A stretch of DNA of 64,000 nt from CAJCIS01 sp965276755. Its GTDB lineage: Bacteria > Pseudomonadota > Alphaproteobacteria > Acetobacterales > Acetobacteraceae. Where the stretch lies: NCBI GenBank assembly GCA_965276755.1, contig OZ255625.1, positions 1,116,001 through 1,180,000 of the forward strand. Reading direction: 5' to 3'. Below the pieces are notes generated by a model. The model was given only the letters and a program-made list of their open reading frames with translations. It searched no databases and was not told the origin of the DNA. How positions within the stretch are numbered: the stretch's first letter is position 1; every line of letters begins with the position of its first letter. This document shows, piece after piece, positions 45,989-53,930 of this stretch. A program made the translations under genes and the position numbers.

Positions 45989-47053
45989 ATGATGATCAGG
46001 TGTTCAGCGCTTGTCGCCGCACTGGTGTTGGTGTTGTTCGGCACGAAAGCCGCAGCCGGGCCGTGGCGATGTCCGGACGGCTATCAGGTGCATGCCGGCC
46101 TGAACACGGGCTTTCCCTCGGCGGGCCTGGTCCGATCCTTCTGGGTCTATCCGCCCGAAAACGCCAAAGGTGCTGCACCTGTCTGGGTGCCGTTGACCGG
46201 CACGGTGGAATCTACCGACCAGAACCTGACTTCACCACGTAGCGGTGCCAATGCGCTGCTTGCCAGGCAGGGCATTATGGTGATCGGCCCGGTGCGCCAA
46301 TGTGCCAACGGCGATGCGGCCTACGCCGGCCAGGCTTGCAATGGTCTCGGAGAAGATGGCTGGACGTGGCGGCCGTGGAATGAAGGCCGTTCTTCTGGTC
46401 CGTCCGGCGAGCGGTGGAAGAATGATGCGGGGCCGGACGCTGCTTTTCTGCAAGCGGCGGTGCGCTGCGCGGGCACGAAATGGCCGCTTGATCCGGCGCG
46501 CCTCTATGTCGGTGGCATCTCCTCCGGCGCCACGATGACCAATCGGGCGCTGCTGTTTGATTCCGATTTCTGGGCTGGCGGCATGCCGATTTCCGGCGAG
46601 TGGTACGTCTCGACGGATGATGGCTCCTACGTGCCGTTCAACGCGGCGCGCGCTTTGGTCGCAGCACACCCGGACAAGATCTTTCAGGGGCGTGTCGGCC
46701 CCTATCCGTTGCCGGCGAAGCTTGATCCGATGATTGTCATTACCGTCTGGGGCGGCGCGAACGATAAATGGGATTGCGGACCGCCGCTGGGGCTTTGCGC
46801 GGATTATCGCCCTTCGACGCAGGCATCGACGAATTATTTTAGCACGATGGCGAACGTGGTCAGCGTGGCGTGCTCGACCACAGACGGGCATATGTGGCCG
46901 CAGATCAATACCCAGGATTTCAATAGCTGGGCGTTGCGCACGCTGATTTCGCACCCGAAGGGGTCCAGCGTGGCGGGTTTTCGGCTGACGCCGCCGCCGG
47001 CGGGTTATTCGTGCCGTATCGGGCGTTTTACCGATCACTATGAAGGCAAGTGA
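45989..47053 (+). CDS. Secreted alpha/beta hydrolase, similar to oxidised polyvinyl-alcohol hydrolase / PHB depolymerase
   Basis: A 354-residue exported hydrolase. The signal peptide runs to about residue 23 (TKAAAG). The nucleophile lies in YVGGISSGATMTNRALL, and GWTWRPW, VIGPVRQC and TDGHMWP (probable catalytic His) are conserved-looking blocks. Oxidised polyvinyl-alcohol hydrolases follow the dehydrogenase gene in known degraders, as here; it starts 17 bases after it. An esterase acting on another beta-diketone or polyester substrate is the alternative. ATG 45989 follows GAAAGGA. Confidence 0.75.
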   Translation: MMIRCSALVAALVLVLFGTKAAAGPWRCPDGYQVHAGLNTGFPSAGLVRSFWVYPPENAKGAAPVWVPLTGTVESTDQNLTSPRSGANALLARQGIMVIGPVRQCANGDAAYAGQACNGLGEDGWTWRPWNEGRSSGPSGERWKNDAGPDAAFLQAAVRCAGTKWPLDPARLYVGGISSGATMTNRALLFDSDFWAGGMPISGEWYVSTDDGSYVPFNAARALVAAHPDKIFQGRVGPYPLPAKLDPMIVITVWGGANDKWDCGPPLGLCADYRPSTQASTNYFSTMANVVSVACSTTDGHMWPQINTQDFNSWALRTLISHPKGSSVAGFRLTPPPAGYSCRIGRFTDHYEGK

Positions 47054-47054
47054 A

Positions 47055-47087
47055 GATTGGGGGGGATGGCACATCTCCCCCAGCCTT
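47055..47087. repeat. Palindromic element, copy 12 (right end only)
   Basis: Only GGGGGGGATGGCACATCTCCCCCAG remains, the outermost part of a right arm, two bases after the hydrolase stop codon. Open frame through it has been read as the N-terminus of the next gene, which I do not accept. Confidence 0.75.
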
Positions 47088-47129
47088 TTCCGCCTTCCCG
47101 CCTGCCGCAAAACAGCCCAAACTAAAGCC

Positions 47130-48341
47130 GTGCAACACCAAACCCCCACGCGCAGGCCACGCTTCGAACAACGCCGCGCAGTCATCGTGCGCGCCGCCGT
47201 CGAGGTCATCAATCGCAAGGGCGTCCGCGGCATGACGCTGGGCGATGTCGCGAGCCAGCTCAAGCTCGGGCCGACCGCGGTCAATTACTATTTCCGGCGA
47301 AAGGAGGATCTTGCGGCAGCCTGCTTCCTGCAGGCGATCGCCCACTATAATAATTTGCTGGACCGGTCCGGCCTTGCGGCCTCGCCGCAAGCCAGCCTGC
47401 GGCAATTCCTGCACGATTTCGCCGACCACCTGGCCGCCGTGGACACCGGCCAGGCTGAACCAATTGCCACCTTCAATGACGTTCGCACCATCGGCGATGC
47501 TGCGGTAAACGCCGCCTACACCGACATGTTCCGCAGGATCAGGCGCATCTTTCCCGCCAATGGCACCACGCCGGAAGCGCGCCGCGGGCGTAACGCGCGA
47601 ACCCATCTGCTGATCTCGCAAGTGTTCTGGGCCGTATTCTGGTTGCGTAATTACGAGCCGTCCGATTACCGCCGGATGATCGAGCGGCTGCTGGTGGTTC
47701 TGGTGCACGGGCTGGCCTCCCCCGCGGCGGTCTGGGCGCCGGTGGCGCTGCCGCCTTCCGAAGGCGAGCCGGAGCCGGGCGGGGGCGCCAGCCCGGCCGG
47801 GTTCCTGCGCGCGGCAACGGAAATGATCAACGAACACGGCTATCTCGGCGCGTCCGTCACCCGCATTTCCGCTCGCCTCAATGTCACCAAGGGTTCGTTC
47901 TATCATCATAACCAAGCCAAGGATGACCTGGTCGCGCAATGCTTCGATCGCACGCTCAGCGTCATGCGCCAGGCTCAGGCCGATGCACAAGCCGCCACGA
48001 CGACGGGCTTGAACAATCTGGCGAGCCTGGCTGCCTCGATGGTGACACGGGACGTGTCCGGCGAGTCACCGCTACTGCGCACCTCTGCCCTGACCGCTGT
48101 GCCGGAGGAATTGCAGCAATCGGTTGCGCAGCGATTCAACCGCTATGCCGCCCGGTTGGCGAGCGTGGTCAGCGATGGTGTCGCGGATGGTTCGCTGCGG
48201 CCGGTCGACAGCAATGTTGCCGCGCAAATGATCACCGGGCTGATCAATGCGAGTGCGGAATTGCATCACTGGGCACCGGGCCTGGCACCGGCCGAGGCGG
48301 CGGAGATCTATGTCAGGCCGCTGTTCACCGGCCTGTTTTGA
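47130..48341 (+). CDS. TetR-type regulator with two tandem TetR modules
   Basis: A 403-residue protein holding two complete TetR units. The first HTH (AAVEVINRKGVRGMTLGDVASQLKLGPTAVNYYFRRKEDL, blocks RGMTLGDVA and TAVNYYFRRKED) is near residues 15-60, the second (AATEMINEHGYLGASVTRISARLNVTKGSFYHHNQAKDDL, blocks SVTRISARLNV and GSFYHHNQAKDD) near 225-270. Each is followed by its own helical domain. GTG 47130 is chosen because the 30 codons upstream come from the repeat remnant. It may act as a covalent pseudo-dimer controlling the neighbouring degradation genes. Confidence 0.85.
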   Translation: MQHQTPTRRPRFEQRRAVIVRAAVEVINRKGVRGMTLGDVASQLKLGPTAVNYYFRRKEDLAAACFLQAIAHYNNLLDRSGLAASPQASLRQFLHDFADHLAAVDTGQAEPIATFNDVRTIGDAAVNAAYTDMFRRIRRIFPANGTTPEARRGRNARTHLLISQVFWAVFWLRNYEPSDYRRMIERLLVVLVHGLASPAAVWAPVALPPSEGEPEPGGGASPAGFLRAATEMINEHGYLGASVTRISARLNVTKGSFYHHNQAKDDLVAQCFDRTLSVMRQAQADAQAATTTGLNNLASLAASMVTRDVSGESPLLRTSALTAVPEELQQSVAQRFNRYAARLASVVSDGVADGSLRPVDSNVAAQMITGLINASAELHHWAPGLAPAEAAEIYVRPLFTGLF

Positions 48342-48385
48342 GGCGGCGGTTTGCACCATCCCGGCCCTGATGCTAGCTTGGCGGG

Positions 48386-49261
48386 ATGAGCCACGACATC
48401 GAACGGCACTCCGCCACGATCTGGAGCGAAGGCTCCCGCCTCTCTGCCGAAGTCCTGCGGCCGGCTGGCGAGGCCGCGTTTCGTCCTGCCATCCTGCTCT
48501 GCCATGGCTGGGGCGGCCTGAAGGAACATTTGGCGACCCAGTATGGCGTTCCATTCGCCCGCGCGGGCTACGTTTGCCTGGTTTTCGACTATCGCGGCTG
48601 GGGCGGATCGGACGGCAGGCTGATCTCTACCGCAGACGCGCCGATGCTGACCGAGGCCGGCGAGCATACCGTGAAAGTTCGGGTCATTCGCGAACTCGTC
48701 GATCCGATCGATCAAGTCGCCGATATCCGCGCCTGTCTGGCCTGGCTTGCCACCGAACCCGGCGTCGATCCGCAGCACATCGGCCTTTGGGGTTCGAGCT
48801 ACGGCGGCGGCCATGTGATTGTCGTGGCAGGCACCGATGACCGTCCCAAGGCGGTCGTGGCGCAAATCGGCGGTTTCGGCGTGCCGCAGCCGCCGCCTGA
48901 ATGGACGGCCTATCAGCGCAAACGCGAGGCTGACAAGGCGCGTGCCTTAATTGATCCGCCCGTGCCGCAGAACGTCGATACGGCGCCCGGCCTGCGCGGC
49001 GTGCCCGATGTTGCGCGGCAATTGCACCACGCACCCATCAAGGCCGCAGAAGGCCTGCGCGCACCGACATTGTTTCTGGATGCCGAGTTCGAGGAATACG
49101 CACCTGCGGAAACTCACGGCTATATCGCAGACCTTGCCAAAAGATACGTTCCCAGCGAGCGCGTGGTCTATCCGTGCAGCCATTACAAAGTGTACGATGA
49201 CTATCTTGAACCGGCGCGGCAGCGTGCGCTGGAATGGTTCGACCGGTACTTGAAGGCATAA
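48386..49261 (+). CDS. Alpha/beta hydrolase (dienelactone hydrolase / X-Pro dipeptidyl-peptidase-like)
   Basis: A 291-residue cytoplasmic hydrolase with the nucleophile in GLWGSSYGGG, an oxyanion-type block LLCHGWGG, FDYRGWGGSDGR, and a probable catalytic His in CSHYKVY near the end. The Asp may lie in LFLDAEFEEY. The gene starts 45 bases after the double-TetR gene, so they may be co-transcribed. Substrate unknown. Confidence 0.82.
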   Translation: MSHDIERHSATIWSEGSRLSAEVLRPAGEAAFRPAILLCHGWGGLKEHLATQYGVPFARAGYVCLVFDYRGWGGSDGRLISTADAPMLTEAGEHTVKVRVIRELVDPIDQVADIRACLAWLATEPGVDPQHIGLWGSSYGGGHVIVVAGTDDRPKAVVAQIGGFGVPQPPPEWTAYQRKREADKARALIDPPVPQNVDTAPGLRGVPDVARQLHHAPIKAAEGLRAPTLFLDAEFEEYAPAETHGYIADLAKRYVPSERVVYPCSHYKVYDDYLEPARQRALEWFDRYLKA

Positions 49262-49292
49262 CGCCCGCCGGGCAAATAGGGAGAGGATCACT

Positions 49293-49958
49293 ATGAGGTC
49301 CAGCTTTGCAGGCGTGGCAATCATCCTCGGTCTGCCGCTGCCGGCGGCGGCGGCCGATTTCGCGGGCGCGTGGCTGGTCCATGCGGCTGCAGGCGCGCAG
49401 CCGAAAGATGAGCTGCTCTGCGTGCTGAACCAGGACAAATCCACGCTTTGGGGACCGTGCGCCGCCGTGCTTGAACACAGCAAGGCCGCCACCGGACGCA
49501 CCGATGTCGGCGGCATGGTTTTCCGTTACCATACCGATTACAATGGCAGCGGCGTTCACCTCGTCTATCGTGGTGACGTTCAGGCCGACGGCAGTGTCAA
49601 GGGCACGGTGACATCGGAAAGCGGCCACGGCGTTTTCCAGGCCAAAGCGCTGAGCGACACGAAATCCGGGGCGCCGGTCACGTGGAAAGTCAGCGCGGCT
49701 TTCAGCGACGCGCTCCGCTACGTCCTGCTATGCACGTTCAAGGCCGATGGGCAAAGGATCGCCGGACCTTGCACCGTCATCGGCGGCCCCACGTTGGAGG
49801 CGCACGGCACCGCCAATAGCACGGCCATGACGCTGCATTTTGAGAGGGATGCGCAGGGCCGCCAGGAATATGCCGGCACGTTGCAACCGGATGGCAGTCT
49901 GGCCGGCACGATCAAGGCCGGTGCCGCGATGGGGCATTTCACGGCCGAAAAGCAGTAG
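49293..49958 (+). CDS. Secreted hypothetical protein with an internal duplication
   Basis: A 221-residue exported protein (signal peptide to about residue 20, AAAAD). The mature part consists of two similar halves: LLCVLNQDKSTLWGPCAAV and later YRGDVQADGSVKGTVTSESGHGVFQAKAL in the first, LLCTFKADGQRIAGPCTVI and YAGTLQPDGSLAGTIKAGAAMGHFTAEK in the second. Each half has two cysteines at matching places. The fold is probably a beta-barrel. No function can be assigned; ATG 49293 follows GGGAGAGGA. Confidence 0.75.
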   Translation: MRSSFAGVAIILGLPLPAAAADFAGAWLVHAAAGAQPKDELLCVLNQDKSTLWGPCAAVLEHSKAATGRTDVGGMVFRYHTDYNGSGVHLVYRGDVQADGSVKGTVTSESGHGVFQAKALSDTKSGAPVTWKVSAAFSDALRYVLLCTFKADGQRIAGPCTVIGGPTLEAHGTANSTAMTLHFERDAQGRQEYAGTLQPDGSLAGTIKAGAAMGHFTAEKQ

Positions 49959-49972
49959 CCGTGCCAAACGAA

Positions 49973-51031
49973 TTACAGCGGGTCGAGACTTTCCTCCTCG
50001 CAAATACTCTGCACCAGCGCCTGCCCGGCACTGAAGGCGTGCTGCCCGCTCGCCGCAGGGCTCCGGCGTTCCACACTATGCCGCTCGGTCAGATGCTCGA
50101 AAAAAATCCGCATGACGTGCTCCACGCCCTCTTCAGTCACCGAGCGGCAATCCTGGGCGAAATATCTGCCGCGTGAGAACGATCCAGTAATAATTTCGTA
50201 TGACGGAAAATAGCCGACATGATGCGTCCGCGCAACAATCTCGGCGGCCACACGCAATACGGATTTGGAGTAGGTGGTTGCCGCCAGCACGTGCTGCGGT
50301 TCGGCTGTGGCGACCAGCGGCACGGGAGAGACGGTCAGGATCATGCGCGCCCCAGGATTGACACCGCGCAGAAGGGCCAGGAACGCCAGCAGGTCGTCGA
50401 CATTCTCCTGCACCGAGAGGTTGCGCAGCCGGTATCTGGCCGCGTCAAACCGCCCATGCAACACGCCTGGACACACCGGATACACCGCGCCGTCTTGCGT
50501 GCTCTCCCAGATCTCTGTCAGTCCAAGCGTGAAGACGAAGACGTCCAGCTCGGCAAATGCACGCCGCACCGCCGCAAAATGCTGGGCCAGGTCCAAGTAA
50601 AATTCCGCCCGGCTGGCAAAACCATCGGGTTGTATGGACGGGCGGAACGGGTCGAAAAACACGCCGCCTTCTTCCCAAGCCGGCTCGGCGGGAACGAATA
50701 ATCCATGCGCGCGCTGGAACAATTGCAAAAGCTGGCGGGCCGAATAGATGTTCCCGTAACGCGCGCTATAGATACCGTATTGGAACAGCGCGGCGGTCTC
50801 GCTGTCCAGCAGCGGATGGGATGGTTCGGTGATGTGGTGGTTGAAGCCGCGCTTGCCCAAGTGGCGCGCGATGTGCTGCGCAAAGCAGCTTCCCGCGGTG
50901 ACGATCCGGTCCTCCGCGGCGATTGCGAACGGAAACGATACGACCGGATCGACATCCTGCGGCGCGGGTGAGGCGATGGCCCGCCGCCACAGACGCCATG
51001 GTTGCGCGTGGCTGTAGGGGTGTATGCTCAT
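49973..51031 (-). CDS. GSCFA-domain protein
   Basis: A 352-residue protein named by its own motif: TAGSCFAQHIARHLG at residues 46-60, the nucleophile-elbow-like start of the GSCFA family, which belongs to the SGNH hydrolase superfamily. Conserved downstream parts include FTLGLTEIWE, LTVSPVPL and YFPSYEIITGSF, and a probable His in SVTEEGVEHVM. It may act on glycan acyl groups. It is divergent from a second SGNH-like gene, with promoters overlapping the start. Confidence 0.87.
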   Translation of the reverse strand: MSIHPYSHAQPWRLWRRAIASPAPQDVDPVVSFPFAIAAEDRIVTAGSCFAQHIARHLGKRGFNHHITEPSHPLLDSETAALFQYGIYSARYGNIYSARQLLQLFQRAHGLFVPAEPAWEEGGVFFDPFRPSIQPDGFASRAEFYLDLAQHFAAVRRAFAELDVFVFTLGLTEIWESTQDGAVYPVCPGVLHGRFDAARYRLRNLSVQENVDDLLAFLALLRGVNPGARMILTVSPVPLVATAEPQHVLAATTYSKSVLRVAAEIVARTHHVGYFPSYEIITGSFSRGRYFAQDCRSVTEEGVEHVMRIFFEHLTERHSVERRSPAASGQHAFSAGQALVQSICEEESLDPL

Positions 51032-51040
51032 TCGGCCCGC

Positions 51041-51820
51041 ATGCTAGGAGACAAGCCGAACATCAAACGGGACCGGGCGGGCATGGTGGCTGCCTTCTGC
51101 ATCGGGCACAGCCACAGCGCGTGCCTCGCCGAGGCGGCACGCTCCGCCGGCGCGCCGCTCGACGTGCTGAATTTCTGGGATTGGCCGGGCGCCATCCTGG
51201 ACAATTCCGGCACCGTGCAATTTGCGCCGTTTGTCCTGGAGCGCATGCGCGCACCCGTTTTCTCGCTTATCGGCGGCGCCGTACATTACGATGTAGGCTT
51301 GATCCTGCATGATGTGCCCTTCGACTTCATCGATACCGCCGAACCGGATAGTCCGCTCATACCGCAGGCGAGCCTGATCCCCTATAGCGCGGTGCGGCGT
51401 GCACTGCTGCGCCGCACCGAGCCATATCTGCGCATCATGGATGCCGTGCGCGAAGCGGTGAACGGCCCGGTCTTTCACATGCAGTCCCCGCCGATCTTCG
51501 AGGCCGAGGCGGTGCAGGAGCATGACCCGGGCTGGGTTGCCTTCTATGGCAAGGGCCATCGCATAGCCCCGGCACCATTCCGCCGAAAGCTGTGGCGCAT
51601 GCACTCGGCCATTGTGGCCCATCATTGCGCCGAGTCGGGGATTGTTTTCGTGCCCTGCCCCCCCGAGGCCTTCGACGAAGCCGGCTACCTCCGGCCTGGG
51701 CTGAACGGCCGCCCCGCGCATGCGAACGCAGCCTACGGCGCCTTGGTGCTGGATCAGATCCTCGCGCTTGCCGGCCCGCCCGCGCGCCGTCTTGCCTTCT
51801 GGCGGCCACGTCGGCATTAG
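51041..51820 (+). CDS. Hypothetical SGNH-like protein
   Basis: A 259-residue protein with an N-terminal FCIGHSHSACL block similar to the first block of SGNH/GDSL hydrolases, then SLIGGAVHYDVG. The rest (VFHMQSPPIFE, FVPCPPEAFDE, HANAAYGALVLDQI) contains a C-terminal D-x-x-H-type arrangement in NGRPAHANAAYG. ATG 51041 avoids overlap with the GSCFA start; ATG 51083, directly before the conserved block, is an alternative. Paired with the GSCFA gene, it may modify the same glycan. No family name can be given. Confidence 0.62.
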   Translation: MLGDKPNIKRDRAGMVAAFCIGHSHSACLAEAARSAGAPLDVLNFWDWPGAILDNSGTVQFAPFVLERMRAPVFSLIGGAVHYDVGLILHDVPFDFIDTAEPDSPLIPQASLIPYSAVRRALLRRTEPYLRIMDAVREAVNGPVFHMQSPPIFEAEAVQEHDPGWVAFYGKGHRIAPAPFRRKLWRMHSAIVAHHCAESGIVFVPCPPEAFDEAGYLRPGLNGRPAHANAAYGALVLDQILALAGPPARRLAFWRPRRH

Positions 51821-51890
51821 CGTCGCACCAATATCCAGACCATAGGCGTCGCGCTGCAATCCATCGACAAAGAGGCGGTCTGGGGTGCCT

Positions 51891-51950
51891 CACCCCAGCG
51901 GGGTCCAGGGGCAGAGCCCCTGGCCTTTTCGCCCGCTCCCCTAAGCGCCA
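51891..51950. repeat. GC-rich palindrome CCAGGGGCAGAGCCCCTGG, copy 2
   Basis: CAGCGGGGTCCAGGGGCAGAGCCCCTGG followed by CCTTTTCGCCC, matching 34858-34900. It lies in the leader of the following glycosyltransferase, just where a normal start codon would be expected. Confidence 0.7.
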
Positions 51951-52183
51951 CCAACGTCGTAGGCCACGTCGACCGCTTCGGTCCAAACCTGATCGACGGG
52001 TGGGTCACCAACGAAGCCGATCCGTCGCCACACGTAGCCATCGACATTCGCGAACACGGCGAAGTCATAGCCCGCATCACCGCCGACATCTGGCGCACCG
52101 ACCTGCAGGAAATCCGCCAGGGCGATGGCCGCTGGGGCTTTACCGCGACGCCGCCCGCCTGCCTGGCCGACGGCGCGCAGCAC
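51951..52183 (+). other. Coding-like 5' extension of the glycosyltransferase without a canonical start codon
   Basis: In the frame of the next gene this stretch reads ATNVVGHVDRFGPNLIDGWV, NEADPSPHVAIDIREHGEVIARITADIWRTDL and GRWGFTATPPACL, a compact beta-rich module that is typical of the N-terminus of glycosyltransferases in related bacteria. Between the previous stop (51818-51820) and GTG 52184 there is no in-frame ATG, GTG or TTG. The true start may be a rare CTG (51920 or 51854) or may have been lost when the repeat at 51891 arrived. Confidence 0.6.
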
Positions 52184-53920
52184 GTGGTAACCCTGACATT
52201 AGCCGGTGGGCAGGCTCTGCTGCCCGCCCCTTTCCGCGTGCGCTTCGAGCCTGGGGCCGATACCGCGGCCCTGCCTCGCCTGAGGTTGCCGCCGTTCGAA
52301 CCCGATCCGCCCAGCCGATCGCGCCCCACCAAGCTGCCGCAGGCCGCCACTGGCGTCTGCCTGATCTCCATCATCGTCGTGTTCTACAACATGGCGCGTG
52401 AATCCGCGCGCACGCTGACCTCACTGACCCGGGCCTACCAGCGCGGCGCCGAGGAGCTCGACTACGAAGTGATCTGCATAGACAACGGCTCCGCCGAGCC
52501 GCTGGACGCCACCTGGATCGCCAGCTTCGGCCCGCAATTCCGCCTGGTTCGCGCCGACCCCCCTGCCCCCTCGCCGGTCGCCCTGATGAACCAAGCGGCG
52601 CGGCAGGCACGCGGCCACCATGTCGCGCTGATGATAGACGGCGCGCACATTCTCTCGCCCGGCGTGCTGCGCGAGGCGGCCGAAGCCATCGCCGAAGCCC
52701 CGGACGCCGCGATCGGTTTGCGGCAATGGTTCATCGGCGGCGACCAGCGATTCCTGGCGCGCAGCTTCTGGACCCGCGAGCAGGAAAACATGCTGTTCGA
52801 CCGCATCGCCTGGCCGGATGACGGCTACGGCCTATTCCGCATCGCCACGCCGGTATGGGAAAGCCCGAACCACTGGTTCGACGGCATGAGCGAAACCAAC
52901 TGCCTGTTCGTCCCCGCCACGCTCTTCGCGCGCATCGGCGGCTTCGACGAACGCTTCGACGAACCCGGCGCGGGCTATGCCAACCTCGATTTGTTCCGCC
53001 GCACCTTCGAGGCAACGGAAGAACCCCTAATCGCACTGATCGGCGAGGCCTCGTTCCACCAATTTCACGGCGGCACCACGACCAACGTCGATGACGAGGC
53101 GAAGGAGCGCCTGGTCCGCGGCTACGCGTTCAAATACGCCAGCCTTCGCGGCAAGGCCTGGGTGCCGATCAACGCCGGCTCGATCAGGCTGCGCGGCCAG
53201 GTGCGCACGCGCAGCGCGCTGGTCGCACGCCAACGCCCGCTATCGCCGGCCTGCGTCGGGGTCACGACCGAATTGCGGCCGGCCGAACTCTCCACCCATT
53301 TCGATCGCTCCGCCGGCGACTACCTGGTGTCGGTCTATGCCGAAGCTGCCCTGCACGACCGTGCCGCATGGCGCGGCGAATCGCTCGGTGTGGCGCCCCC
53401 GGACGCGCTGGCGATCGCCTCCATTCTGCACGAAATCCGCCCATCTCGCGTGGTCGCGGTCAATCTGCGGCCGGGCCTGACGGCCATGCTGCGCGACGTC
53501 ATGCAGCTCGAAGGCATCCCCGGGCGCATCATCACCATCGATGAGGCCGACCCGCTCGCCCCCCAAACCCTGGCCGGCCTGCGCGCCCAACTCGGGGCGG
53601 CCACGGACATCGTCGTCCTCTACGCCGCACGGCCGCAGGATGAGGCGCTGCTGGCGGGGCTGCACGCCTATGCCGAATTCGTCTCGCTACGATCGTATCT
53701 GGTGGTGGTCGGCTCCGCGCTGGGCCAGCCCTGGCTCGGCTACGCGCGCGCCTGGACCATGAAGGCGATCAACAGCTTCGCCGACGTTGCCCCCTTCGCC
53801 ATCGACCTGACCCGCACGCCGCATCTGATCACGTCCTGCCCGCTCGGCTTCCTGCAGCGCATCGGCCCGGTCGAGACCGGCGGCGAAGGCGGGCTGGCGG
53901 CACTTGTCGGCGTATCGTAG
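52184..53920 (+). CDS. Glycosyltransferase family 2 with C-terminal extension
   Basis: GT-A domain from about residue 60: ISIIVVFYNMARESARTLTSL, YEVICIDNGS, VALMIDGAHILSPGVL and NCLFVPATLFARIGGFDE. The last 200 residues form a second Rossmann-like domain (LAIASILHEIRPSRVVAVNLRPGLTAMLRDV, PGRIITIDEADPLAP and YLVVVGSALGQPW) that resembles cephalosporin-hydroxylase/methyltransferase-like modules attached to glycan enzymes. GTG 52184 is only the first canonical start; coding clearly extends upstream. Followed by a methyltransferase gene 10 bases later. Confidence 0.82.
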   Translation: MVTLTLAGGQALLPAPFRVRFEPGADTAALPRLRLPPFEPDPPSRSRPTKLPQAATGVCLISIIVVFYNMARESARTLTSLTRAYQRGAEELDYEVICIDNGSAEPLDATWIASFGPQFRLVRADPPAPSPVALMNQAARQARGHHVALMIDGAHILSPGVLREAAEAIAEAPDAAIGLRQWFIGGDQRFLARSFWTREQENMLFDRIAWPDDGYGLFRIATPVWESPNHWFDGMSETNCLFVPATLFARIGGFDERFDEPGAGYANLDLFRRTFEATEEPLIALIGEASFHQFHGGTTTNVDDEAKERLVRGYAFKYASLRGKAWVPINAGSIRLRGQVRTRSALVARQRPLSPACVGVTTELRPAELSTHFDRSAGDYLVSVYAEAALHDRAAWRGESLGVAPPDALAIASILHEIRPSRVVAVNLRPGLTAMLRDVMQLEGIPGRIITIDEADPLAPQTLAGLRAQLGAATDIVVLYAARPQDEALLAGLHAYAEFVSLRSYLVVVGSALGQPWLGYARAWTMKAINSFADVAPFAIDLTRTPHLITSCPLGFLQRIGPVETGGEGGLAALVGVS

Positions 53921-53930
53921 TAGCCCGCGC

